Source: Spirochaetales bacterium (GTDB lineage Bacteria; Spirochaetota; Spirochaetia; Treponematales; UBA12059). Taken from it: a DNA stretch of 48,405 nt. Position 1 is the stretch's first letter. Each line of letters opens with the position of its first letter. The stretch is from positions 1-48,405 of the forward strand of contig JAFGNN010000011.1 in assembly GCA_016926955.1 (NCBI GenBank). Reading direction: 5' to 3'. Below the pieces are notes generated by a model. That model made no database searches. It was not told the DNA's origin and was given only the letters and a program-made list of their open reading frames with translations. Shown here piece after piece: positions 14,991-23,648 of this stretch. Made by a program: the position numbers and the translations under genes.

Positions 14991-15953
14991 ATGTTCGCGC
15001 CGACCGAAGTCATCTTCGCGCCCACCTCGCGCTGCAACCTGTACTGCGCCCATTGCCGCGTCCGCCGCGGCCCCGAGGAGCTCGAGCCGGCCGCGGCCGC
15101 GCGCTTCCTGGAAAGCTGCGCGGAAGCGGGCGTCGAGCGCGTGGGCTTTTCCGGCGGCGAGCCCTTCCTGCGTCCCGATTTTCTCGAGGCTGTGATCCGC
15201 GCCGCCGTCGAGCGGGGCCTCATGTTCGACCGGCTCATGACGAACGGGACCTGGGCCCGCGACGGGGCGGAGCTCCGCGCGACGCTCGGGCGGATCTTCG
15301 ACGCGGGCTTCGACGGGCGGATCGGGCTTTCGTGGGACCTCTGGCACGGGCAGTCCGCCGCCGAGGCGTCAGCCTTCGTCCGCGCGTGCCACGAAGCTTC
15401 CGGGCGGCGCGACTCGGTCGAGCTCGCCTGGTCGCGCTCGAAGGACGACGGCGACCTTGTCCCGCGCTTCCGGGCCCTGGCCGACGCGCTCGGCGGCGCC
15501 CTCGCGCTCGAGGACGGAGATCCGGCCGCGATCGTCGACGAGCCGGGCGGAGGACCGGGGGAAGGCGCTGCGGACGGCGAGGCCCTGCTCGTCCCGATCG
15601 TCCTTACGCCCTATTCGGCCGGAGCGTCGGAGAACGCCTGGACCGACGGGCAGTGGTTCGTCGACGATTTCTGCGAGGGGCCCGGGCAGGTGCTCTACGT
15701 GCATCCGGACGGTTCCGTCGCGCCCTGCTGCGGCTTCGCCAACGAGAACCCCGAGCTGCTCCTCGGACGCATGGATGAGGGCGCCGCGGCCCTCATCGCG
15801 CGCGCGGCGGAAAAGCCCCATGTGGCGACCTGTTACGGAAAAGGTCTCGGCCGCGTGCGAGAAGAAATGGAAGCGTCCGGCTTCCGCTTTCCCGGAAAGA
15901 CCGGGGACCAGTGCTTTTTCTGCGACTGGCTCTGCGCGCTCAGGCGTGGTTGA
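14991..15953 (+). CDS. Radical SAM protein with Cys-rich C-terminus
   Basis: 320 residues. The radical SAM cluster is Cys15-x3-Cys19-x2-Cys22 in RCNLYCAHC, followed by SGGEPFLRPDF and NGTWARD. The C-terminal third carries CEG, CCGF, CYGKG and CFFCDWLC, a SPASM/twitch-like set that could hold one or two auxiliary Fe-S clusters. Such enzymes often modify peptides or proteins. No small peptide substrate gene is visible beside it. The ATG is preceded by AAGGAGG and a -10 box. The substrate is open; the family assignment is firm, the SPASM reading is inferred from Cys spacing. Confidence 0.84.
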   Translation: MFAPTEVIFAPTSRCNLYCAHCRVRRGPEELEPAAAARFLESCAEAGVERVGFSGGEPFLRPDFLEAVIRAAVERGLMFDRLMTNGTWARDGAELRATLGRIFDAGFDGRIGLSWDLWHGQSAAEASAFVRACHEASGRRDSVELAWSRSKDDGDLVPRFRALADALGGALALEDGDPAAIVDEPGGGPGEGAADGEALLVPIVLTPYSAGASENAWTDGQWFVDDFCEGPGQVLYVHPDGSVAPCCGFANENPELLLGRMDEGAAALIARAAEKPHVATCYGKGLGRVREEMEASGFRFPGKTGDQCFFCDWLCALRRG

Positions 15954-15988
15954 GCCCCGGCTCGAGCCGGGCCCGCGTGTGTTCGGTA

Positions 15989-16945
15989 CTATTTTTCCAT
16001 GGCCTGGCTTTCGTCCAATATTCCCGCGTCCACAAGGCGATAGATCAGGTCCCACAGGGGTTCACCTGACTCGTTGAGCTCCGGCTTCTCGCCCTCGACG
16101 CAGGCGGTCGCCTCGATCCAGGCGTACTCCACGCCCCACCAATCCCAGGACGCCACGCCGACACGGTACCAGGTGCTTTCGCCTTCTCCGCCGGCTTCCG
16201 CGCTTACGACCCCCTCGAAGTCAAGCCAGGCGCCCGGCTCGACCGAGTCCACCCGGGAACCCAGGAATCCGTGCGCGCCGACCAGGGGGGCGTAGACGTC
16301 CAGGGCCTGGAATTCTTGCTTCGACGCCGCTGCGTCCGGCTGCCGGCGGAACGCGGTCCGCTCCGTCACGAGCACCGAACCGCGGCGCTTCAGCACCTCG
16401 CGTCCCGAGAGCTCGTAAACCCGGCCCTCGGGGGAATCTCGCAGGAGGGAGGGCAGCGAGATGCCTTCGCCGACCAGGCGGCCCTGCGAGAAGAAGTCGG
16501 CCCATGCCCCGTCATAGGCGAGGACGAGGCCCCGGCCCGGCTCCGGAAAGAGCGACTCGAGGTAGCCCTTGGCGTGCTCGTTGTCGACGACGTCCGAACT
16601 GAGCTCCGCCGGGTAGTCGAGGAGCGCCTTGCCGTCCTCGACGCGCCAGGAGCCGCTGCCGACCGTGCCGAGCCCGAGTCCGTCGCCGAACTCGTAGCTG
16701 CCGTCGGCCTTGAACGAAAGCCCCGCGTATTGGTGGTCGGCGATGGCCCAGCCCCCGTTTTCGACGAAGGGGCGGAGCTCTACCGGAATCGCTGGCGCGC
16801 CCGCGTCATCCGCGGATGCCGCGGGAGGAGCCGTTTCGCCTTCGGCCGCTCCGGGCGACTCGGGCTGTCGGGCGCAGGCGGCGAGCGCGAGGGCGAGCGC
16901 GAGGGCGAGCGCGGCGAGCCCGACGAGTTTCCTTGCCGGAATCAC
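15989..16945 (-). CDS. Lipoprotein of unknown function
   Basis: 318 residues. The signal peptide ends in the lipobox LALAAC with Cys24, so the mature protein is lipid-anchored; a Pro/Ala/Gly-rich linker (about 25-55) separates the anchor from a globular part rich in Trp, Gly and Asp. SWDWWGVEYAWIE near the end is distinctive. No family recognised. The poly-Leu/Ala signal is encoded by a run of 12-bp GCGAGCGCGAGG-type repeats (about 16884-16912). Its start overlaps the upstream lipoprotein gene by 4 bp, so the two are translated together. Confidence 0.78.
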   Translation of the reverse strand: MIPARKLVGLAALALALALALAACARQPESPGAAEGETAPPAASADDAGAPAIPVELRPFVENGGWAIADHQYAGLSFKADGSYEFGDGLGLGTVGSGSWRVEDGKALLDYPAELSSDVVDNEHAKGYLESLFPEPGRGLVLAYDGAWADFFSQGRLVGEGISLPSLLRDSPEGRVYELSGREVLKRRGSVLVTERTAFRRQPDAAASKQEFQALDVYAPLVGAHGFLGSRVDSVEPGAWLDFEGVVSAEAGGEGESTWYRVGVASWDWWGVEYAWIEATACVEGEKPELNESGEPLWDLIYRLVDAGILDESQAMEK

Positions 16946-17922
16946 GGCAGCGCCCCCGGGTTCGCCTCGCGGATGATCATGAGCCGGTCGGCCACCACGG
17001 CTTCGTCGTCCGCGAGCTGGAAGTCGTGGACGAAGACCAGGATGCGCCGGTTGATGTGGTCCAGGGTGATGACGCTCGCGTAGAGCCAGATCGGCTGGCC
17101 GATTTCGTACTCGCCAGCCAGATAGGACTCGAAGCCTTCGGGCCAGTAGAGCGTCGCGTCGTAGTCGCCCGGCAGGTCGATGGGCGATTCATGCGTGAAC
17201 GCACCCGAGCCGCGGTAGAACTGGAGCTCGGTCATGGCCTTCGCGCCGCCACCGCCGGTCGGCACGGGATACGCGTCGAGCGCGAAGGGCGCGCGGATCC
17301 GGTCGAGAGCGGGGAAGTAGTGCAGGGTGAAGCCCTCGCCGGTCTCTCCCTCGTCGGCCCAGCGGCGATAGAAGTCCTCGATGTGGGCGGGAAGCGAAGG
17401 GACCGGGCGGTAACTCAGGAAAGTGGTATCGCGACCCAGGAGCCAGTCGGGCCTGAACCACCAGGCGCCGAGGTAATCCTGCGGCAGCTCGTCGGTGGAA
17501 CGGACGAGCCAGGGGTCGAGGGTTTCGCTCCTCGCGGCTAGGTAGGGCGTCTCGCCCATGGCGCCGATGACCGCGCCGGCCTCGACGGGGCCGAGTTCGA
17601 GGGCGACCGAATCGAGGCCGCCGACCAGGAGTTCGTAGTTGCAGACCCGCTCCCCGTCGGCCCAGTAGTAGGGCTGCTCGACGGCGATGGCGACGCGCGA
17701 GAGGCCGAACTCGTCGGTCTCGATGGCGACTATCGTGCCGGTCGCGGGGCACTGGACCTGGGTGCCGGGGACGGGAGAGTTCCAGGAAAGCACCGTGAAG
17801 GGCAGGTCGTCGACGGTCTCGGGCGCCGTGGGGCGCGAGGAGGCTGCCGGTCCGCCAGTGGCGCAGGCGGACAGGACGAGGGCGACGGCTGCGAGCGCGA
17901 CGAATGGAAAATTGGTTTTCAT
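16942..17922 (-). CDS. Lipoprotein with an M23-like (LytM) fold suspected
   Basis: 326 residues. The signal ends in LVLSAC with Cys20. The section from about 45 to 130 (VPGTQVQCPATGTIVAI, then GPVEAGAVIGAMGETPYL) has the strand-turn pattern of M23/LytM domains, but the zinc-binding His residues are not where an active enzyme would have them, so it is probably a non-catalytic wall-binding or scaffold protein. The remainder is unrecognised. ATG 17922 is chosen over a TTG six bases upstream. It precedes and overlaps the lipoprotein at 15989-16945, and the pair may form a partner set. Confidence 0.72.
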   Translation of the reverse strand: MKTNFPFVALAAVALVLSACATGGPAASSRPTAPETVDDLPFTVLSWNSPVPGTQVQCPATGTIVAIETDEFGLSRVAIAVEQPYYWADGERVCNYELLVGGLDSVALELGPVEAGAVIGAMGETPYLAARSETLDPWLVRSTDELPQDYLGAWWFRPDWLLGRDTTFLSYRPVPSLPAHIEDFYRRWADEGETGEGFTLHYFPALDRIRAPFALDAYPVPTGGGGAKAMTELQFYRGSGAFTHESPIDLPGDYDATLYWPEGFESYLAGEYEIGQPIWLYASVITLDHINRRILVFVHDFQLADDEAVVADRLMIIREANPGALP

Positions 17923-18025
17923 GCCCAACTCATATCACGGAGCATCCGCGGCTTCAAGAGTCCGGCGGCAGGGCGCGCGTTCGGCGGGCCTCAGCGCTGT
18001 CCGGGCGCCGCGACCCGGGGCCGCG

Positions 18026-18622
18026 TCAGCGCGCCTCGCCTTCGATGAAGGCTTCCACCTGCCCGACGTAGAGCCGGTGCCAGTCCTTGTCGTAATGCCC
18101 ATGGATGGCGGGATCGAGGAAGCCCTCCGGGTCGAGGTCCTGGCGGTGCAGGGTCCGGCAGACGAGGACGAGCGAATGTCCTTCGAGCGCGACGGCGCCG
18201 GGCGCGGGCTCGAAGGCCTCGAGCCCGGTCTCGGCGGCCTTGTCGTTGTCGCGGCCGGACTTCGCGCCGCAGAGCGCAAGGGCCTTGCGCCTCGACTCCG
18301 GGTAGAAGGAAGCGGCGAAGCGCGGCGAGCCGTTCATGAAGCCGAAGCTGTGGCGCGTCGGGCGGACGAAGGCGAACACGACGGGCCGGTTCCAGAGGAC
18401 GCCGAGTCCGCCCCAGCTCGCGGTCATGAGGTTCCATTCGCGGCCGCAGGTTCCGGGCGCGAAGGGATCGCGGAGGGCGCCGTCGGCGTGCGGAAGGGAA
18501 GCGCCGACGAGCATCCAGCGCTCGCCGATGGCGTCGAAGGGATCCGCAAGGCCCGCGCGCGCGAGCGCGGCGCCGAGGGGGGCGGTTTTCGCGGGATCGA
18601 CGGGAACCGGTTCGCGCTTCAT
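18026..18622 (-). CDS. Flavin reductase family protein (FMN-binding split barrel)
   Basis: 198 residues, normal for this family. These enzymes use NAD(P)H to reduce FMN for partner oxygenases or act as self-contained flavoproteins. Visible: MTASWGGLGVLWNRPVVFAF followed by VRPTRHSFGFM, the FMN-binding split-barrel core at about 65-95. GREWNLMT precedes it. The start ATG shares its A with the giant GH13 stop (TGATGA), so translation is coupled to the upstream gene; GGAG is 8 nt away. A physiological partner is not obvious, and the link to an amylase-like protein is unexplained. Confidence 0.85.
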   Translation of the reverse strand: MKREPVPVDPAKTAPLGAALARAGLADPFDAIGERWMLVGASLPHADGALRDPFAPGTCGREWNLMTASWGGLGVLWNRPVVFAFVRPTRHSFGFMNGSPRFAASFYPESRRKALALCGAKSGRDNDKAAETGLEAFEPAPGAVALEGHSLVLVCRTLHRQDLDPEGFLDPAIHGHYDKDWHRLYVGQVEAFIEGEAR

Positions 18623-21600
18623 CAGGCCTGCTCCGGAGTGTCGGATTTGGTCACGGGCTTCTTGCCGGCGCGGGCAGCGCCGCGTGGCTTTGCGGGAGCG
18701 GCAGTCGGGACGGCCGGGGCTGGCTCGGCGGCGCGGGCGGCCGTCTCGAGGAAGGCTTCAAGCGCGTCGAGGCGGTATCCGGAGGCCGCGGCGGCGGCCA
18801 GGCTGAAATCGAGCACCGCGCCGACGCGCTCGAGCGGATCGCGGGGTGGCGCGGCCTTGGGTCCGATGCCGCGGAGCGCGTCGACGGCGGCCGCGAAGGC
18901 GGCCGTGCCGCAGATTTCCTCGAAGCGCTCCTTGTTGAACCACACCACGCCCTCGAAAACGTTAACGAGCGCGGCGCGGCGAAGCTCCTCGCTGACGGCG
19001 GCGCGCGCGAAGAGTTCGCGGGCGCGGCCCGCGACCGAGGTCGAGGCACTGGCCGCCCGCGCGGTCTTGGGCCGTGGGGCGGTGGCGGCAGCGGGTTCGT
19101 CGAGCGCCGGAATGAGGGCTTTGGCCGTCGCTACCGAACGCCAGGCGGAGTCGCCGCTCACGCCTGCCGCCTGCATGGCTTCGCGCACCTTGCGGTCGAG
19201 CCCCCAGTGCTCCACGAGGCGCCTCCCAGAGTCGCGGTCCGCGTCGGGACCGAGCGCCGCGCGGACGCCGTCGAGGAGGCAGAAGGCCAGCGCCGTCCGC
19301 CTGCGCTCCTCGTCGCCCGGGCCGTAAAGCGTCGAGAGCGCTCGCGAAAGGACAGGGTCGCGCGCTTCCCGGCCGAGGCGCAGGGCGGCATCGAGGGTCT
19401 CGAGCCACTCGCGCGCGGCGAGCGCGGCGGCTTCCTCGTCGTCCTCCGCCGGGAAAGACTCGGGGAAGGCCGCCCACCCCGAGGAGCCGCGGAGCAGGGC
19501 GCGGGCGATCTCGAAGAAGCGCCGCGCGCTCCCTTCCATGCCCGCGAGGAAGGCGCGGTCGGACTTGGCCTCGTCGGGAACCTTTTTCGAAACGCCCTTC
19601 GCGGTGGGTTCGAGCGCTTCGCCGGTCGCGGAGTCCGCGCCGTCGAGCCGTGCGCAGAGACGCCGCACCAGGGCCGGGCCGGCCGTCTCCGCGAAGGCCG
19701 CGTAGAGGTCGGCGAGGAAGATGTCCTGGATCGCGGCCGCGACGTCGGGGGTGCCGGCTCCTCCGAGCCGGTCGTGCAGGACCCGGTAGTGGCCGTAGGC
19801 GTCGTCGGATATCTCGTGGGAGTCCAGGAAGACCTGGCAGCCGAAGCCCTCGAGATGCACGCGGAGTCCCGAGCGCGCGATCTCGTCGGAGCGGCGGATG
19901 TACCAGAGGCTGGTCCGCTCCTCGCGGAAGAGCAGGTAGCGGTCTTCCCCGGCGCTCAGGCCGAGCGCCCACGCGAGATCCCGCGTCTCGAGCCGCTTGC
20001 CGCCCGAGTCCTTGACGGCGAAGGGGCAGGAGACGCGGATGGCGCCGTCGGCGCGGGCGTAGGCGTTGTTGTAGAGCACGAGCGCGCGTTCGCCCGCGGT
20101 GCCGTTCGAGTAGGCGAAGACGTTCTCGTTGACCGAGCCGTCCTGCGCCACGAAATCGTAGAGCAGGAAGCGTTCGACGTCGGCAAAGAGGTAGCGTTTC
20201 TTGAGCAGGGGGAATATCTCGCGCTCGTGGCGCGCGACCAGCTCCGCGTCGGGCGCCTCGTCGCGGTAGGGCCGACGGTATTCCATGCCGTATTTTTCCT
20301 CGAAGCCCTCCACCTGGCCGTGGCCGAACATGGGCAGGCCGGGCATGGTGGCCATCAGCGTCGCGACGCCGAAGTACTTGTCGCCCTTGCCGAACTGCGC
20401 GACCGCGGTCTCCTCGTCGGGGTTGTTCATGAAGTTGACGAAGCGCTTGAGGATGTCCCTGTCGAATTCGAGCGTATTGCGGATGGTCGCGCGGTAGCTC
20501 GCGTTCTCCTCTTTCTTGAGCATGTTCATGAAGGCGGAGTTGTACACGCGGTGCATGCCGAGGGTGCGCACGAAGTAGCCCTCCAGCATCCAGAAGGCCT
20601 CGGCGAGCAGCAGGGTGTCGGGAGCCTCGCGGGCGCAGCGGTCGACCACCTCTCGCCAGAATTCCTCCGGCATGGCTCGCGCGAAGTCCTCGTCGGAAAG
20701 CGCGCTTTCGGAGCGGCTCGCGATGTCGCCGCCCTGCCCCGGCGCCGGATACCAGAGGCGGCGGACATGCTTGCGCGCCAGCACCATGGCCGCGTCGAAG
20801 CGGATGACGGGGAACTGCCGCGCCACCTTGAGGATCTCTCCGATGACGGCCTCGCGCGCCTCCGGGTTCAGGAAGTCGATCTGCGCCGTATCGTTCCAGG
20901 GCATGCTGGTGCCGTCGTTGCCGTGGTAAATGTAGCGCGTTTCGCCTGAGCGCCTGTCCACGCGGCGGAAGACGACGGCGGCGTCCGTGCGGTCGTAGTA
21001 GTGGTCCTCGAGCTTGATCTCGATCGCCGGGTCGCCCGAGAGGTCGCCCGAGTCGAAGCGGTAAGAAGGGAAGGGGCAGTGGCGGTGCTGCATGAACAGG
21101 TCGGGCCGCTCGCGCATCCATTTCGAGTCGATGCCAGTGTGGTTCGGCACCATGTCGGCAGCCAGGCGGATGCCCCGCCAGGCGCAGCGCGAGCGCAGGT
21201 TCTCGAGCGCGGCGTTCCCGCCGAGCTCCCCGGCTATCTCGTTGTCGTAGAGCGAGTAGGCGCTCGGGGCGGCCTCGGGGTTGCCGCAGCGGCGCTTGAT
21301 TTCGGCGCTGGCCTGGCTGCGCTCCCAGAGGCCGATGAGCCAGAGCGCGTTGAAGCCGCTCGAGGCCAGGCGGTCGAGCTCCCCGTCGGGAATCGCGTCG
21401 AGCGTGCGGATCTCGCGTCCGTACCATTTGGAGAGCTGCGCCAGCCAGACCAGGGTGCTCTTGGCCAGCATGACGACCTTGGGCATCCAGTCCTTGTCGG
21501 GGCTGAAGCGCTCGTATTCGTGCTCTAGACCGTCATAGGCGTAGGCCCGGCTCGGCCCCGGGCCGGGGAAGCGGGGTTTCTCCTCCTCGCGGATCAGGTC

Positions 21601-22413
21601 GAGGCCGCCGAGCAGGCGGAGCAGGTAGGAACCGAGAAAGAGGCCCCAGCGCGCGCGGATCCACTCGAGCTGGCCCGACAGGCTGTAGGGCTCCGCCCGC
21701 ATCGGCGCGCGCAGCATGTCCAGCAGGTTCTGGTTGTCGGGACCGAAGGGCGGCAGCGCGTCGAAATGCCCGCGCAGCAGGTCCAGGACGGTCTCGTAGG
21801 CGGAGCCCGCCTTGAGGGCGGTGTCGTCGAAGAGGAAGCGGAAGCCCTCCATGGCCGGGTTCTCGTTGGCCAGGGAGAGCATGAGCATTTCCTCGAGGGC
21901 TAGCTCGCGGTGGGAGAGCCCGCCGGACTCGAGCGCGAGCCAGGCCGAGGGCGAGAGCGTGCCCGAGTGCACCGCCTGCGGCGGAAATTCGGAAACGAAG
22001 GCGAGAAGGGTCCGGTCGAGCTCCTTCGCGCCGAGGCGGCGCTCGAGGACCGAGAGGGCGCCCGAAAAGGCGTCGGCGCGGGTGGTTTCGCGGTAGAGCG
22101 AGCAGACCCGGTGGAGTATCTCGTCGATCAGGGCCATGGCGTTGAGGCGTCCGGCCGTGATCGCGAGCTCGGGACGGACGGCCGCGCCGCGCTTCTCGTC
22201 GAGCCGCTGGGCCAGCACGCGCGTCGCGCCGAAATTGGTCAGGATGACGTTGCCCGTGCTGGCCATAAGGGTAGCGTCGATGCCGAAGGCCTTGCGCGCC
22301 TTCCGCGAGACGTGGAACTCCATGAGCACCGGGCCCGGCCGGGCTTCGGGTCGGCCGGAGCCTTCGATGGCCCCGAGCCTGATCGCGAGAGCGCCGAACG
22401 TCGTCTTGGCCAT
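18622..22413 (-). CDS. Very large GH13 alpha-amylase-like protein
   Basis: 1263 residues, far longer than ordinary alpha-amylases. A glycoside-hydrolase-13 core spans about 310-800, after an unrecognised N-terminal 300 residues and before a C-terminal helical 450. Region I DMVPNHTG near 418, region II VIRFDAAMVL near 538 (nucleophile Asp), region III LLLAEAFWML near 601 (acid Glu) and a region IV-like NFMNNPDEE near 658 are present. The last deviates from the usual NHD. No signal peptide is visible, so it may act on cytoplasmic glycogen or maltodextrin. I remember similar giant proteins from treponemes. Start ATG has GGAGGC 5-6 nt upstream. Confidence 0.85.
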   Translation of the reverse strand: MAKTTFGALAIRLGAIEGSGRPEARPGPVLMEFHVSRKARKAFGIDATLMASTGNVILTNFGATRVLAQRLDEKRGAAVRPELAITAGRLNAMALIDEILHRVCSLYRETTRADAFSGALSVLERRLGAKELDRTLLAFVSEFPPQAVHSGTLSPSAWLALESGGLSHRELALEEMLMLSLANENPAMEGFRFLFDDTALKAGSAYETVLDLLRGHFDALPPFGPDNQNLLDMLRAPMRAEPYSLSGQLEWIRARWGLFLGSYLLRLLGGLDLIREEEKPRFPGPGPSRAYAYDGLEHEYERFSPDKDWMPKVVMLAKSTLVWLAQLSKWYGREIRTLDAIPDGELDRLASSGFNALWLIGLWERSQASAEIKRRCGNPEAAPSAYSLYDNEIAGELGGNAALENLRSRCAWRGIRLAADMVPNHTGIDSKWMRERPDLFMQHRHCPFPSYRFDSGDLSGDPAIEIKLEDHYYDRTDAAVVFRRVDRRSGETRYIYHGNDGTSMPWNDTAQIDFLNPEAREAVIGEILKVARQFPVIRFDAAMVLARKHVRRLWYPAPGQGGDIASRSESALSDEDFARAMPEEFWREVVDRCAREAPDTLLLAEAFWMLEGYFVRTLGMHRVYNSAFMNMLKKEENASYRATIRNTLEFDRDILKRFVNFMNNPDEETAVAQFGKGDKYFGVATLMATMPGLPMFGHGQVEGFEEKYGMEYRRPYRDEAPDAELVARHEREIFPLLKKRYLFADVERFLLYDFVAQDGSVNENVFAYSNGTAGERALVLYNNAYARADGAIRVSCPFAVKDSGGKRLETRDLAWALGLSAGEDRYLLFREERTSLWYIRRSDEIARSGLRVHLEGFGCQVFLDSHEISDDAYGHYRVLHDRLGGAGTPDVAAAIQDIFLADLYAAFAETAGPALVRRLCARLDGADSATGEALEPTAKGVSKKVPDEAKSDRAFLAGMEGSARRFFEIARALLRGSSGWAAFPESFPAEDDEEAAALAAREWLETLDAALRLGREARDPVLSRALSTLYGPGDEERRRTALAFCLLDGVRAALGPDADRDSGRRLVEHWGLDRKVREAMQAAGVSGDSAWRSVATAKALIPALDEPAAATAPRPKTARAASASTSVAGRARELFARAAVSEELRRAALVNVFEGVVWFNKERFEEICGTAAFAAAVDALRGIGPKAAPPRDPLERVGAVLDFSLAAAAASGYRLDALEAFLETAARAAEPAPAVPTAAPAKPRGAARAGKKPVTKSDTPEQA

Positions 22414-22559
22414 GGGTGCCTCCGCCTCGAAGCGTTGTATTCCTCGATACTAGCTTGAAGCGTCGCGCGCCCGCAAGCTCGGAGCCGGGAGCGCTCCGAG
22501 TCCGTACCGACGGGTGGCGCCCTGGTTCGAACGGCTTCCAGGCGGCATACTGTAGGGAC

Positions 22560-23648
22560 ATGAGCGCAAAGCCTTCGCCGAGATCCGCCCGCTCCGTCTC
22601 CGCGCGGGGACTCGTGCTCGCCCTGCTGGCCGCCCTTGCCGCGACCGCCTGCTCGACGGCGCCTCCCGAGGCCCTCGCGCGCGCGCTCGAAGCCTATCCG
22701 CCCTCGAAGCCGTTCACGGACTCGGTCTTCGTCGAACTCCCGCTGGCCATGCTGCATTGCCGCGTCTCGGAGCCGGAGGGCGAGCCGATAGGACGGATAC
22801 TCCTCGTCCACGGCCTCGCGGGATCGACCTATTCGTGGCGCCTGCAGTACGAGTCGCTGTCGGCGGCGGGCTACCGGGTGGTGGCGGTCGACGTGCCGCC
22901 CTTCGGCTTCTCGGCGCGCTCCGACGGCTACCCGGCCGACGCCGCGGGGCGCGCCCGCCTGCTCTGGGACCTGCTCGACGCGCTCGGCCCCCCGGGCGGA
23001 ACGTGGATATTGGCAGGACACTCACTCGGAGGGCGTTATGTCGCGGAGATGGCCCTCGGGCGACCCGACCGGGCCGAAGCCTTGGTGCTGGCCGCCGCGG
23101 CGGTCGGAATTCCCGGGGAGTCTCCGCTTCTTCCCCGCGGGGTACCTTGGTACTTCCGGGTGCCGGGCGTCCGCGCCCTCGCGCGCGCCTGGGTCCGCTC
23201 GCGGCTCTCGGATCCGCGCAGGTTCGCGGCCATGCAGGCGCAGGCCTACGGCCGGGAACCAGGCCCGGACGAGTTCCTCGGGTATTGGGCGCCGCTCTCC
23301 CCGCCCGACGCCCCCGACGCCTTAGTGGCGTGGGCCTGGCGCGGAGCATTCGGCACGAGCCCCGACCCGCGCGAACTCGCGCTCCCGACCCTGCTGGTCT
23401 GGGGCACGAGGGACGCTTGGGTGCCGTTCGCCAACGGGGAGGCGCTGGCCGCGCTCGTGCCGGGAGCCCGGCTCGAGGCGATCGAGGGCGGGGGCCACTG
23501 CGTCGTCGAGACCGCCGGCGCCGCTGTGGACGCCGTGCTCCTTCCCTGGCTCGCGGCTCTCGATCAGGAGCGGAGCAGGGGCAGCTCCACCGTGAACCGG
23601 GTTCCGGATCCCTCCTCCGACGAGAAGGCTACGCGTCCGCCGAGGTAA
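22560..23648 (+). CDS. Alpha/beta hydrolase lipoprotein
   Basis: 362 residues. The signal peptide ends in LAATAC with Cys31, so it is lipid-anchored. The mature part is an alpha/beta hydrolase: VHGLAGSTYSWR oxyanion loop, AGHSLGGRY nucleophile near Ser155, WGTRDAW acid, and EGGGHCVV base His. The class includes esterases, epoxide and haloalkane hydrolases; substrate unknown. ATG 22560 follows a TGTAGGGAC leader with a weak RBS and CATACT box. Its last 85 bp overlap the 3' end of the opposite-strand sensor kinase gene, a real antisense overlap. Confidence 0.86.
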   Translation: MSAKPSPRSARSVSARGLVLALLAALAATACSTAPPEALARALEAYPPSKPFTDSVFVELPLAMLHCRVSEPEGEPIGRILLVHGLAGSTYSWRLQYESLSAAGYRVVAVDVPPFGFSARSDGYPADAAGRARLLWDLLDALGPPGGTWILAGHSLGGRYVAEMALGRPDRAEALVLAAAAVGIPGESPLLPRGVPWYFRVPGVRALARAWVRSRLSDPRRFAAMQAQAYGREPGPDEFLGYWAPLSPPDAPDALVAWAWRGAFGTSPDPRELALPTLLVWGTRDAWVPFANGEALAALVPGARLEAIEGGGHCVVETAGAAVDAVLLPWLAALDQERSRGSSTVNRVPDPSSDEKATRPPR

